Shown piece by piece: positions 12,316 to 23,600 of a stretch of DNA of 64,000 nucleotides (position 1 is its first letter; each line of letters begins with the position of its first letter). The notes below the pieces were generated by a model. The model made no database searches. It was not told where the DNA came from and saw only the letters and a list, made by a program, of their open reading frames with translations. The DNA comes from Buxus sempervirens (taxonomy: Eukaryota; Streptophyta; Magnoliopsida; Buxales; Buxaceae): positions 32,779,829-32,843,828 of the forward strand of contig OX387187.1 of the NCBI GenBank assembly GCA_947561395.2, written 5' to 3'. A program made the translations under genes and the position numbers.

Positions 12316-12347
12316 CTGGTGCTGACCTCTAATGAGGTTGGCACCAG
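12316..12347. repeat. Hairpin motif 1 in solo LTR
   Basis: Arms CTGGTGCTGACCTC and GAGGTTGGCACCAG pair at 12 of 14 positions around TAAT. A shorter variant is at 12505-12536 (TTGGTGTTAACC and GGTTGGCACCAA). Related text occurs in the other two solo LTRs near 32706 and 36981. Confidence 0.6.
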
Positions 12348-14059
12348 ATAGCAGCACCCACACTCACTCCATTCCTCCATTAAATTCTCTACTCATACAG
12401 CCACAATTTTATTTACTCAAAACAATTAAACTAGTACCTCTGAATTTAAATGCAACATCTAGTTAATTGGTTAATCAGCCGTATATGGCTGCGACAGAAA
12501 ATGGTTGGTGTTAACCACTTAGAAGGTTGGCACCAATCAGCCATCCTCAACACCAATGCATTTTTAATATCTAATCAATGCAGCAATCACATTCCACCAT
12601 GACTGATCTAATGATCTATTTTAATAATATTTCCCACATCTCTTTAACCACTTAAACAACCATTTACTACACCTTTGGATTTAACCAAAACAGAAAATTA
12701 ACCCATATCCAACAGCCGCCCATCATTCTTCTTCATCAAGATGTCAACAATGTTCAGTTATAAAATAAATATTTCCAAACGAACTAAGCATCATTGTTCT
12801 TATATTCTTCACTTCCTACAGCCTTCTAAACAATAAATAGATCAATAGTGCACAGCTAAACTTAATTGGATCATGAATGCATATTATTCAGGTCTAGACG
12901 TCAAGAACAACCAAAACAGAGGGTCCTTCAGATCTAGTGGTGCAAAACAAACCTAATGGTGCTACTAACCTGGAAATCAGTTTTATAAGTTTCTGGAAAT
13001 TTGTTTTTACTGAACTAAAAATCTAAAGTAAAATTTATAATGTTACACTCGATCTATCTCTGCAGGTCTGAAATTTTATTCTAAATTTACTACAACCAAA
13101 TCTTCACTAATCAAGTTCTACTTACAATTTCATTCCAGAAAATTATGAGTCTCCACTCATAATTTTTAATCTACTTTAGGTTTCACTAATTCATTCAGCA
13201 CATTACACAAACAGAAACACCTCATCTCCTTCGATCCAATCAAACTTATTTATCTATCAATGTTATGCTTCAACTCCAATCATACGAAAATCAGAAGAGG
13301 AAAAACTGCTACTTACTTTAAATTCTCAGGACAAATCTCCAATAATTCCTCAATTCCTCAATTGCATTCGACCGCTTCTTTGTCTCCAGAACTGACGACC
13401 AACAGAGATCTGAAATTTTATTGAATTGGATCAGATCTCTTCCAATGAAATATTTGCTTGATAAAATTAACCATATGAGCATCACTTGAACCCTTCCTTA
13501 CCTGAACTCTAGATTAACCTCTCCAGATTTTTGCAGCATCTAGAAGAATTCCATGCCTGCCGAATTGATCTCCTCAGCTCTCTCTCTCGAACAGGACTTC
13601 GGCAGCACCAAAACTCAGGTTACTCCACACCTCCAGATCTGCTCCAGCAATTCCCCAGCTTCCACTACTCCTCTCTGAATTTCCAGGCTCGACTCCAACA
13701 ATGCCAAAACAACAGCAGCTTCTAAAGACTGCTTTTATAGTTGCCGCTCCAGCAGCAACTTAAACATCTTCCGCTGATATGCCACCACACCAAACTCCCT
13801 ACATGAGCAGCTCAAATTAAGTTAGCTCCACTAATTTATTTATTTATTTTTTTTTTCTTGCCACCTCATCCAAGCATAATATTACTAATTACAATTATGG
13901 AATTTCTCATACCTTTTTGACTTTTAAATATTCCAACATGCTCAAGCAACATTTCCGAATTTACCCATAATCCCTTTTTCTGCAAAACACAAATTTTCCT
14001 AAATTTAATCCTTAAGAAAAATAAGTTTTTAAATTTTCCAGAAAATTAGGGATTTTACA

Positions 14060-14632
14060 GCCCGTTTATCTTTGGATTTACCTACTACTCCACTATTGGA
14101 CCCCTCTCTCCCTCCTTCACCTCCTTTTGACTCTTCACCTTCAGCTACACTTGTTCCCTTTCACACCAATCCTCATACTGTTATGTCTTCTCACCAACAA
14201 GAGTTGGACAAAGCCAACATTTCTGCTGCTCAATTAGAGCACGATGAAGACACAACCAACATGTCTATTGCTCAATCCGAGCATGTTGTGGATTCCCATT
14301 GAAAATCACATGACCCACCTGAGCAACCTGTGCTACCCGTGTCTCAGAACCAGAGAATGGTAACTCGCTCTCAACTTGGAATTCACAAACCCAATCCCAA
14401 GTATGCTATGACAGTTATTAGTCAAGATATCCCAAGGGCACCTCGCTCAGTTAAATCTGCCCTCCATCATGATTGATGGAGGGCTGCAATGCAAGAGGAG
14501 ATGGATGCCCTTCACCATAACCAAACCTAGCAGCTTGTTCCACGTAATCCCACCATGCTTGTCATTGGTTCCAAGTGAGTCTTTAAGCCCAAACTCAAAC
14601 CGGATGGTACTCTAGATCGGCTCAAAGCTCAT
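14060..14632 (+). pseudogene. Copia-1 integrase tail to RT linker
   Basis: Coding resumes at the second TSD copy with a Ser/Pro-rich linker (MDLPTTPLLDPSLPPSPP from 14072), then TRSQLG and the AMQEEMDAL block that opens Copia RT. Stops interrupt it at about 14300, 14474, 14528 and 14577. Each can be explained by a single C-to-T or G-to-A change (CGA to TGA, TGG to TAG or TGA), as expected from decay of methylated cytosines. Confidence 0.8.
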
Positions 14633-15277
14633 GTGGTTGCCAGGGGTTACCACCAAATGGATGGCATAGACTACATTGACACATTCTCCCCTGTTATCAA
14701 GCCCGGCACAATTCGTCTTGTTCTTAGCCTTGCTCTAGTTCGGCATTGGGATATCCGTCAACTAGATGTTAAGCACGCCTTCCTTCATGGCCTTCTCTCT
14801 GAAGATATCTATATGGAACAACCACCAGGCATGGCTGATCCTACATTTCCAGGCCATGTGTGCAAGCTCCATCGTGCACTTTATGGCTTAAAGCAGGCTC
14901 CCCGAGCTTGGTTTGATCGTTTTAGTGCTTCTCTCCTTCAACATGGTTTCTTTTGTAGCTTAGCTGATCCATCTCTCTTTATCTTGCATTCTTCCCATGG
15001 CACTTTAATTCTTTTATTGTATGTTGATGATATGCTTCTCACCAGATCCAACTCGCAGCTCTTAGACAATTTTATCAAGACTTTACATACTGAGTTTGCC
15101 ATGAAGGATCTCGGCCCCATCCATCACTTCCTTGGTATTGAGATCACACACACTCCTGAAGGGCTGCACCTCTCACAATCCCACTATGCTCTAACCATTC
15201 TTGAAAAAACTCAGATGGTGGATTGCAAGCCTTTGGAGGCTTGCAATCCACTATGCTCTAACGCCTTTGGAGGCTAA
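14633..15277 (+). pseudogene. Copia-1 reverse transcriptase
   Basis: The long frame has ARGYHQMDGIDYIDTFSPV, the first metal-binding Asp in RQLDVKHAFLHG, LYGLKQAPRAWF, and the catalytic YVDDM box near 15020. It ends MKDLGPIHHFLGIEI as in Copia RT. Catalytic residues are intact, but the upstream frame is broken. Its last part is disturbed by a short inverted duplication at 15218-15251, which changes the frame. Confidence 0.9.
15218..15251. repeat. 14-bp perfect inverted repeat in Copia-1 RT/RNase H junction
   Basis: GTGGATTGCAAGCC (15218-15231) and GGCTTGCAATCCAC (15238-15251) flank TTTGGA. Next to it CCACTATGCTCTAAC occurs twice (15181-15195, 15248-15262) and GCCTTTGGAGG twice. The pattern fits a template-switch error during replication or reverse transcription. 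Confidence 0.8.
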
Positions 15278-15282
15278 GACTA

Positions 15283-15960
15283 AGGGTCTTGACAGTGATG
15301 CCCTACTTGATGATCCTAGCTTTTATCGAGGGATCATTGGAGCCTTACAATATCTAACTCTTACCCGCCCTGATCTTTCATATAATGTTAATTTTGTTTC
15401 ACAATTCATGCATTCGCCCACCCTATCTCATCTTAAAATGGCAAGTCGGATTTTCGGTACATTAAAGGGACTATCAATCTTGGTCTTAATTTCATTTCCC
15501 ACACTACACTTGATCTTTGTGCTTTCTCTAATGCAGATTGGGCAGGTTGTATTACTACTGGACGTTCTACGACAGGCTATTGTACCTTCCTTGGCCACAA
15601 TCTTATCTCTTGGTGTGCAAAAAACCAAAATACCATTTCCAGGTCTAGCACTGAGGCTGAATACCGAGCCATGGCTCACACCACTGCTGAACTTACATGG
15701 CTAACATTTCTTCTCAAAGACCTTGGAGTTCCTACGATTCAACCTCATGTTCTGTTCTATGACAATATCAGTGCACTTCATATGACAATCAATCCGGTCT
15801 TTATGCTCGCAGCAAGCACATCGAGTTAGATTATCACTTTGTACGTGAAAAGGTTGCGCTTGGTCTCCTTGTTACTCGTCATGTCTCTACTTCTCATCAA
15901 ATTGCAGATATCTTTACAAAGCCCATGTCCAAAGCTACTCTTATTTTATTTCGTATCAAA
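15283..15960 (+). pseudogene. Copia-1 RNase H region, frameshifted
   Basis: Across shifting frames one reads YRGIIGALQYLTLTRPDLSY, ADWAG, SRSSTEAEYRAMA and IADIFTKPM, the usual order of the Copia RNase H and C-terminus. RNase H would degrade the RNA strand during cDNA synthesis. Frame changes near 15465 and 15800 disable it. The tail leads into the polypurine tract. Confidence 0.85.
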
Positions 15961-15986
15961 CTTCGCCTCCAACCCCGGCAAAGTTT

Positions 15987-15995
15987 GCGAGAGGG
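15987..15995 (+). other. Copia-1 polypurine tract
   Basis: GCGAGAGGG lies directly before the 3' LTR, where plus-strand DNA synthesis is primed. Confidence 0.65.
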
Positions 15996-16344
15996 TATTA
16001 AGGAAGCATATCAGAATAAGGAAGCATATCAGAATCCTCAAAATCAGCATCAATTAGTAGAGACGTTGAACATTCTCATATGTGAAGATCTAGATCAATA
16101 AGGAACATTCCCATATGTGAAGATCCAGATCCCAAAATTAAGGCATCATGGTCTGAATATCCTTCTATACCTTCACCAACCATATTCCCCATTATTCTCT
16201 CCATCATTCTCTCTGTAAAAATATATTCTTGTCTTTTTTATCTTCTGCACAGCAAAGCTTAAATACTCAATGTAATCACTCCTTGTTGTTTACGTTGAAA
16301 AGAGTAAAGAAAGGTCAATTCAGCTCTAGTTCAAAATTTCTTCT
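15996..16344 (+). repeat. Copia-1 3' LTR
   Basis: This 349-bp copy of 6649-6997 is followed by the TSD CTTAC at 16345-16349. Confidence 0.95.
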
Positions 16345-16349
16345 CTTAC

Positions 16350-17267
16350 AAAATAACTGAAAATATGATTTTTAATAGAGGGCGATGGAGAGACAAGATT
16401 CATATCACCAACCTCACTTTCGTTTGGTGGGAACTAACTTATGATGATGAAGATGATAAAATTGTAAGTTAGTTAAGGGGAGATGAGAGTCTATATAATA
16501 AAATGTATAGTGAGACTTAGATATCAAATATCAGCAAAAGACATAAGGTTGACTTTATAATATATAGTACGTAATATATATCTTCTACTGTTGATACAAC
16601 GGAACATGTGTACGCTTTGTGTTTTAGTTTGTTAAAATGATTTGGGTTTATGGATACTGCTTATGTGTGAGGAAGCTGAATTGGGAATGATGCCCGCTGG
16701 AATTGGTCCTGCATCGGAGGATAAAAACTAGGCAAAACAAAGAAAAAGAAAAAATTTCTGGTTTTATACAACAATGAAGCCTCTACAATTCATTACAGAT
16801 ACTCCACAATTGTTATATTAAAATCGCAAAAATCAGTTGGCGTTTTCCCCCTAAAAAATGTTGTTTTTATGATAAAATTGTTATAGCAAAGAAAAATCAG
16901 AAGAAAAGATTTTACAAGAAAACAGGAAATGTAGGAAAACAGGAGATGTAGGACCCAAAGATCACAAGAAATGGAAAAACGGCGGGGAAAAAAATTCCTA
17001 GAATAGAATAGTAACAAAACAAAAAACAAAGATTAAGATGGAGAAATGTATTTACATAGTTTGGCCTTAAATGCCTATGTCGCATGGCCTTAAATGCCTA
17101 TGTGGCATACGAGATGAAGTTATTCTGCTAGAGAACAAGAAAAATACAATAAGATCTTTTGAGCACCATCACTGCTCTTCCAGAAAATCTAAATATTTCT
17201 CAAAACACTACACACTAAAAATGACCCAACTTCCCCCCTAATATAATACACCTACATTACAGGTTTG
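16350..17267. other. Intergenic AT-rich DNA
   Basis: No coding similarity, element ends or strong repeats were recognised. The open frame at 16793-17029 on the minus strand is low-complexity and hydrophobic. Confidence 0.5.
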
Positions 17268-17275
17268 CCTACGTC

Positions 17276-18072
17276 TAGGCTTGCTTAACGGGCCTGCCCG
17301 GCATGGCCCAAACACGTTTAGGGCGTGCCGGGCAGGCCGCGGGCCGAGCATGCCGCGTGCTCGACGGACCGTGCACGCTCAGCCCGAGGCTGGGCCATGC
17401 CATGCCATGCCGGACCGAGCACAGCGGGCCACTGCCGGGCCAGACCCAATTTTTTTTACAAAAACCAAGAAAAATACGAAAAGAAAATTGGTAAAAAATT
17501 CTGAAAAATATGTTTATTATTCACAAAATTGTCTTACACATAATGGGATAGATTTTGCGCAAAAATGTAAATAAATTAATTATTGCAAGTACAAGTACAA
17601 CTTTGCAAACAATACAAGGTACATTTGCACAAATAATACTGCATCACTATAGTATGAGCACTTCCCACTTTTGATGTTTGAATAATTTAAAAGAAAGTAA
17701 GGGAGATTGTAGAAGAGAGTAAGAGATTGTAGAAAAGGTATGATTTGGAGTAGGAAGGGTTAGGCTATTTATAAAAAACCAAAATTGGGTTTTTACCACC
17801 TCTACCCTCCATTATGACTGTTATTTGGTAGTTGGAATGGTGGAAATTGTCATTTACAGTCAATTACAAGCATTACCCCCTAATACAGTCACTTTAGAGG
17901 GTTTAATGGGGCTAGCCAAACGGACACTGGGGCTAGCCCCTGGCGGTCCACTGGCCCGTGTGCCCGGGTATATGGGCCCGGCACGACTACAGTGGTGGGT
18001 CGTGCCATGCTGGCCCACTAGCGTGCTGGGCCGTTCTGGGCTCGGGCCAGCACGGCCCGATCAGCACCCCTA
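17276..18072. mobile_element. Non-autonomous hAT transposon (797 bp)
   Basis: A perfect 8-bp duplication CCTACGTC (17268-17275, 18073-18080) flanks a unit with ends TAGGCTTGCT and AGCACCCCTA, imperfect inverted terminal repeats of the TAGGGGTGCT type. An 8-bp TSD with TAGGG-like ends defines hAT. Both subterminal regions are very GC-rich and packed with GGGCC, GGCCCG and CCGGGC words; the centre is AT-rich. No transposase is encoded. The open frames here run through the palindromic DNA and look non-coding. Confidence 0.85.
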
Positions 18073-18080
18073 CCTACGTC

Positions 18081-19558
18081 GAAGTTTTCACTATTCAAAG
18101 AAAATCTATTTAGACCCTCATTACTACCTTAACCTTGGTATATTAGAAAATTTTACTACCTTATTACCCTTACCATACAGTGGGGAGGGCCTCCTACATT
18201 GGTTTGCACTTCTACAAACGAGTTTAACTATCCAAGAAAGGTCCCCTATTAGACTTAACTATGAGCTACATTACAACAAATACACCAGATCCATTATGGA
18301 TGAAAAAGTAAAAAAAAAAAAAACCTTGAAAGTGAAAGCTTCCTGGGCTAAATAAACAAAGATGGTTGCTTAAAATAAACAAAGATGGTTGCTTAAAAAG
18401 AACAAGATAGAAGAAAAATGACAATGGCTAAATAGAGGAGAAAAGGGCTTGGAGAGAAATGATGATGAAGGTATGCGTGCTTCACTAGTGACTCATGGAA
18501 CCAAAGGTGAAAAAAAGTGGAGTTTTCAAAAGAAGTAGCCACATTACGAAATCCATGTCTCGGCAAGATTATCATCATGATGCGTCTAATTCCGAAACTC
18601 GCGAAAGCTAAACTTGATGGGTTCTGTAAAGATGCCCACATCCACTAATGATGGGATTTTCTTCACTAGATCGATGAAAAGTAGAATTACAAAGTACAAA
18701 ACCTTCTCCTAGTTGAAAACTGCAATCCCTTACTCTCACAACCAAAATATATATATATATAATCTAAGTGCATAACAAAAAATAACCGAATTACAAAATT
18801 ACAATATCCCCAAAAATATTTCGGCTACAACCCAAACCCAGAGACATGCACAACAGTTTCCAAACACAAGGCACATACACAACATTGTCCAATATTAAAA
18901 AGGTTCTACCAGAACATTTGTAAGTAACCTTAAAAAAATTTGTCTAAAGTTTTAAAAACTGGAAAAATTGTTCAAAAAACTTTTGGGGCAGCTTACACTA
19001 ACAAAATATTGCAAATAAATAATTCTCCAAAATATATAATAATCATCAAATAAATGACATGAAATTATGAATTTATTTGTTGTATTCAAAGAACTTATCT
19101 GGAAATTAGGTATGCAGTAAATATATTCCATCTACCCAAGCACTTGAACCATCTAAGTTCCACTTTAGTGGATATTCCTTCACTTTCATACCTCTTTACA
19201 TGCCAAGTACCAAATGATGTTCACTATGTAGAAATAAACACCTCTGTTCTAATACTCTTCTTTCAAGAGCTAAAACTGTATTACCCAAAACCCATCTTCA
19301 CAGAGCTTACCCAAGGAATCTCCACATGACACCTATTCAAGTATTAAGTTTTAGCATAAACTAGACTGGTCATGATAAATAAAAACCAACAAAATATCAT
19401 ATGTTTCATGTTTAAAACTACAAAAATGTTAAAATAATCTACAATTTCTATTGCATGTTTAGGAAAAAAAATTTATCTTGTACAAGCAGAACTGGTTCAG
19501 ATTTTTTGTGCATCCATATACAACTAACATGGTACATCATCATCATAATATATAATTT
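18081..19558. other. Intergenic DNA downstream of the receptor kinase
   Basis: AT-rich, with no recognisable gene. A 23-bp unit with AAACAAAGATGGTTGCTTA is directly repeated near 18350-18396. The part next to 19558 should include the kinase gene's 3' UTR. Confidence 0.5.
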
Positions 19559-20643
19559 CTATGATCTTGGAGGAGATAACATAGAGGCAGAAATTTGGTT
19601 ACAAAAGGGATTAGGAGGCATCACCAAACTCCCGCTGTTTCCTTCCAGCATCTCTACTACCTTACTCATTGAGGGTCGATTTATCGGATCTGTCTGTATA
19701 CACCATAGACCAACTAAGATCATCTTTCTTGCTACCTCTTCCTCGATGATCTCTTCAAATCCTTCTAATCTTTCATGTCCTTGTTCTTCAAGTTTCTTAT
19801 AAATCCAATGTGGAAAATATATTTCACTAGTATTCTCTACCCTTACATCAATGTTCTTTCTTCCCCCAACCATTTCTAACAGCATCATTCCATAGCTATA
19901 AACATCTGACTTATAAGAAACTCGTCCAAAGTTTCTGCTGCAAACTTCAGGAGCAATATAGCCTGTAGTCCCTCTTGCACCTACCACAGATACTATACTT
20001 TCTCTTGTTGAATATAATTTAGCCATCCCAAAGTCAGAGATTTTTGGACAAAAATTTTCATCCAAGAGAATGTTGTGAGGTTTTATATCAAAGTGAAGTA
20101 TGCGGGTATTACAACCACGGTGCAAGTATTCAAGTCCTCTAGCAATGCCAACTGCAATTTGGTGAAGTTTCTCCCATCCCAAAGGATGCGCTACACTTGC
20201 TTTTCTATCATAGATGAATTTTTCAAGTGATCCATTTGCCATGAATTCATAGATAAGAGCCCGTTTCGATCCCTCAAAACAGAACCCAAAAAGACTAACA
20301 ATGTTGAGATGATTTGTCCTACTAATGGTGGCAACCTCATTGATGAATTCTTCCCCAGTACCTTTGGACTCATTCAAGACTTTAACAGCAACTGGGCATC
20401 CATCAAAAAGCTTCCCCTTGAACACACTTCCAAAACCTCCTTGGCCTAATTTTTCCTTAAATGAGTTGGTCATTTTCTTCAAATCAGAATACTTGTATCT
20501 TCTTGGAGCCTGTGATTCATAGCTCTCAAAAAATAATTCCACATTTTGATCACTCTCCTTCTTACGGTTGAAACACAGTTTATGCCGGTAAATAAGAATT
20601 AATACTCCAAGCACAAGTGCAACTATTACAGATGATACTATAC
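19559..20643 (-). CDS. LRK10L: LRK10L exon 4: transmembrane helix and kinase domain
   Basis: The acceptor TTGCAG precedes 20643. A membrane helix (IVSSVIVALVLGVLILIY) leads to a complete Ser/Thr kinase: GQGGFGSV loop, VAVKVL Lys, HFDIKPHNILLD catalytic loop, DFGMAKL, GTTGYIAPEV, SDVYSYGMMLLEM and RPSMSKVVEMLEG. The catalytic loop has HFD, so it is a non-RD kinase, common among plant immune receptors. All other catalytic residues are present. The stop is TAG at 19559-19561. The in-frame ATG just before the splice site (20653) is intronic in this model. Confidence 0.93.
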
Positions 20644-23600
20644 CTGCAAGCATGTGGAGTTATTGAACCAGAAAATCATAATTTAGTAGAATTATAAGAT
20701 TATGATTCTTCTACAAGAAATCCTTCAAATTGTTTCAGAAACAAACCTATCAAGGCCTTTGAACCAATGGAGCCTGCAATGAAACCAAAACAAAAGCATG
20801 TCATTAATCATCTATTTCTTTGCAATGCTTGTTGTGACTTTCAGTTGATATCCATCTCTAAGGATATGAGATAGCTAAAATATCCTAAACTACTTTGCTG
20901 ACAACTAAAAGTATTGCTTATGTCAACATATATGATTACCTTTTCTTGTTCCTGTGTAAGCATTGCCTCCAGCAGCTGCAAAAGGTAAAGCTCGGTTGCA
21001 TCAAAATTGGGATTATATTTCCATATATTATTTTATGAAAGGTTACCTATAGGTAATGACTAATGAGTTTGTTAACTCTATGCAACGATTGAATGCGGTT
21101 TTCTTTCATGATTACTGACTAGTATAACGTTGATTCTTGGGATATGTCATCTATATTTTTTTTTCTCTAAAAAGAAGTGAAGGAGATTAAATTTGCATCC
21201 AAATTGACTATAAAAGATAAAAGCAAAGTAATCTTACAAAGGATAAAAAGTTCAAAATTTATAGGAAGTTAATGAAAAAAAATTAGCACAGAAGTACCAT
21301 AACATGGGAGTTGGTTTTGTAGAGGTGGACTGGCAATGAAACTAATTAACCATTAGCATTTTGGTACAAACTTTTGCACCCTGACTTGGACAAATTTTCA
21401 CAGTGGGAACCTGACTTTGTACCATCATACCAAGAGATGTTCTCTAAACATACAAAAAAAATCTAAAATTCTTTAGTTGCATGTTTTTAAGGAATTAACT
21501 GGTTAATAGGTCAAGAAAATTCTCTTGCTATTCAAAAGGCTATTTGTCACACAAATCTTGCTTTCGTTATAATTCGTTACACTACATCATGAAAGAGGAA
21601 AAACAACATGGAAAGTGGAAAGTAAATATCAGAAAGGGAATAAAAAGAACATATTAGAAAATAATGATGTCATATAACTAAAAAGAAAATTTTTTATCCT
21701 CAAAATTAATTTCCAATCTGATAAAAGAAGAATAAAGCAAAAGAAAAGCCTTGTGTTAGTTCTTATCTTGACAAGATTTTCAGCTCTACAAGGTGGATCC
21801 CAGAAACTATAGCTCTAATCCAGTTATAAGTTGACCTGTATATACCTAAATCATGTAGCATGACAAGTAGAAACTACAAAAGCGGGTAGTGAAGATCCTA
21901 GTGACTTACTCTCCAACATTTTTATCAAAAATTTAAATATGAATCTTCCAAAATTCACAATAAAAATTCTTTGTTTGGTCCAAGAAACATCTCAGGAGCA
22001 GAAAACAGAAAGAAGGCAGAGAATCATTCTGTCTGCTCTTTATCAAAGTCCTAAGCGTGTACTGAAGATGAAAATAGTGTAAGAAGATTAAAAAGATAAA
22101 CATTTCGTGGGAGTGCCATCATTGCAGCTTTTGCTGCGGGCATGATCACATCAAAGACACAAGAACTGGTTATTATAAAATCCACAACGGCCACTGCTTT
22201 CCTTACATTCACTACAGTCATTTTCACTCCATTCCAAAATAAATCCTTTCTTTAAAAAATCTTGGTAATTTGAATTTATTATGCTTTCCAAACTTGCATC
22301 TTCATCCACATCCATTGGCATTTCTACTGATGATTGGCATGTCTTCTCTGAATAATTCAAGAAGCCCAAATTTCCCTCATGGACAAACCCAGCAAAATAG
22401 TAGTGACTGGAATTGCTAGCACATGGAACTTTATAGTAATAATTCTCAGTTGGAACTTTGGAACAATTGTAGAAGAATAAGATAGAAGCATGGGAAGAGC
22501 TAAAATTAAAGGGAGTTCCATTAATGGTGGAATTGTATTGAGGAGTGGGGCAGTTGCTTTTCAAGGCTTTGGAATTAATCACCAAAAGTGAATGGTTTGG
22601 TAAAAGATATCTCTTATGATATAATCATCATCAGAAATCTTAAGAACAGGCTCAATATTGTCCTCACAAGTCACTCTAAAGTTTGGATGTCCACAGTAGG
22701 ATTCTTGTTCATGAGGGATCCAGAAAGGATAGCTTATGTTTGGGTCATTACTGCAGTTTCGTGGTGCACAAGCTTCAAACTTCTGATCAGCCCATGCAGA
22801 TTTTTCCACCAAGAAGGAAAGGAAGATGATATTGATCAATGCAGAAGAGAGTTTTCTGAAGAATTTGAACATGAACAAGCTGTGATTAGCCATCTAGAAA
22901 GGGAGAATTTGGAAGATGACAGAAGAACAGAGGAAGAAAACAGAGTGGATGGAAATGGAAGGGGTGAACTTTTATATGTTTAATATATTCTTTAACATTC
23001 TTCGATTAACTTTCGTTTGTAAAGAATGTAATAAAATCCTCCTCCATTAGTCAAAAACATGTAAGTAAGTAGCCGACCTAAAGCTGCTACTGAAATTAGA
23101 AATTATAGACCATATGAACAAAACAAGACTTACCATTGCATTCCCACTCATATAATATATTCCGACCTGGAGACTTGCAGGAGCATTTCTTAGGAAAAGG
23201 GCCACCTGAGTAGCAACATAATCCGCCGGACCTCTCACACTGCTCGCACCGCCCGTCACTAATACCGAACTTCAAGTCGAACCCGTCCTGCAGGGCCTTC
23301 CAGTAATTGTTATTATTCAGTTTCTTAACTGCTGTACTTCTCATGGGATATGTCACAACTATGTCACATACGCTTTGGTTAAAATCAGAAGCCAACAAAT
23401 CAACGTGGAAAGTCCAGGAAGAGAGGCTTTCACCCAGACAATGAATCTGGAGTGTAGGAGAAGGCAACAAGGAAGAGCAGTTATAGAAGAATCTAAGGAA
23501 GGTGGTTTCTGGGGTGTAGTTTTGTAGTGCTGCACCAAAGCTCTCGCGATCGATGTCGTGACGGGGTAAATGGCATTGAGTGTCTTCGTAAACTTCCATG

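Larger units (their letters stand above)
9545..14059 (+). mobile_element. 4.5-kb noncoding LTR-type element (probable solo LTR) inside Copia-1
   Basis: The unit runs from TGTAACGCCCC to GATTTTACA, so it has TG and CA ends, and is flanked by a perfect 5-bp duplication GCCCG (9540-9544, 14060-14064). No gag or pol similarity and no internal LTR pair were seen, so a solo LTR is the simplest reading; a large noncoding retroelement derivative is possible. A TATA-like CTTTTATAG at 13732-13740, about 320 bp from the end, supports plus orientation. It starts and ends like the element at 35619-38113 and shares the TGAGATACG and ATATCTCAGCAAGTAGCA block near 9893. Long LTRs of this sort suggest the Tat/Ogre part of Ty3-gypsy, which is inference. 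Confidence 0.85.
6649..16344 (+). mobile_element. Copia-1: Ty1-copia retrotransposon, decayed, split by a solo LTR
   Basis: Two 349-bp LTRs (6649-6997, 15996-16344) are flanked by the 5-bp duplication CTTAC at 6644-6648 and 16345-16349. The internal order is gag, protease, integrase, RT, RNase H, as in Ty1-copia. A primer-binding site and polypurine tract lie directly beside the LTRs. After removing the 4515-bp solo LTR at 9545-14059 and its 5-bp TSD copy, about 5.2 kb remains, normal for Copia. Several stops and frameshifts break the polyprotein. The LTRs differ at roughly 8 positions by eye, so insertion is fairly recent. LTR ends are TA and CT instead of TG and CA. Confidence 0.95.

Noticed and set aside
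14072-14302. Separate small Pro/Ser-rich gene
   Set aside because: It is the Copia-1 integrase-RT linker continuing after the inserted solo LTR.
17281-17574. Open frames in GC-rich DNA
   Set aside because: They run through hAT subterminal palindromes and have no protein similarity.
20643-20653. ATG at 20653 as the kinase start codon
   Set aside because: It lies before an acceptor (TTGCAG) and the in-phase upstream exons give a complete receptor, so it is intronic.
22588-22983. Plus-strand frame opposite the decayed ectodomain
   Set aside because: It is the antisense reading of the pseudogene.
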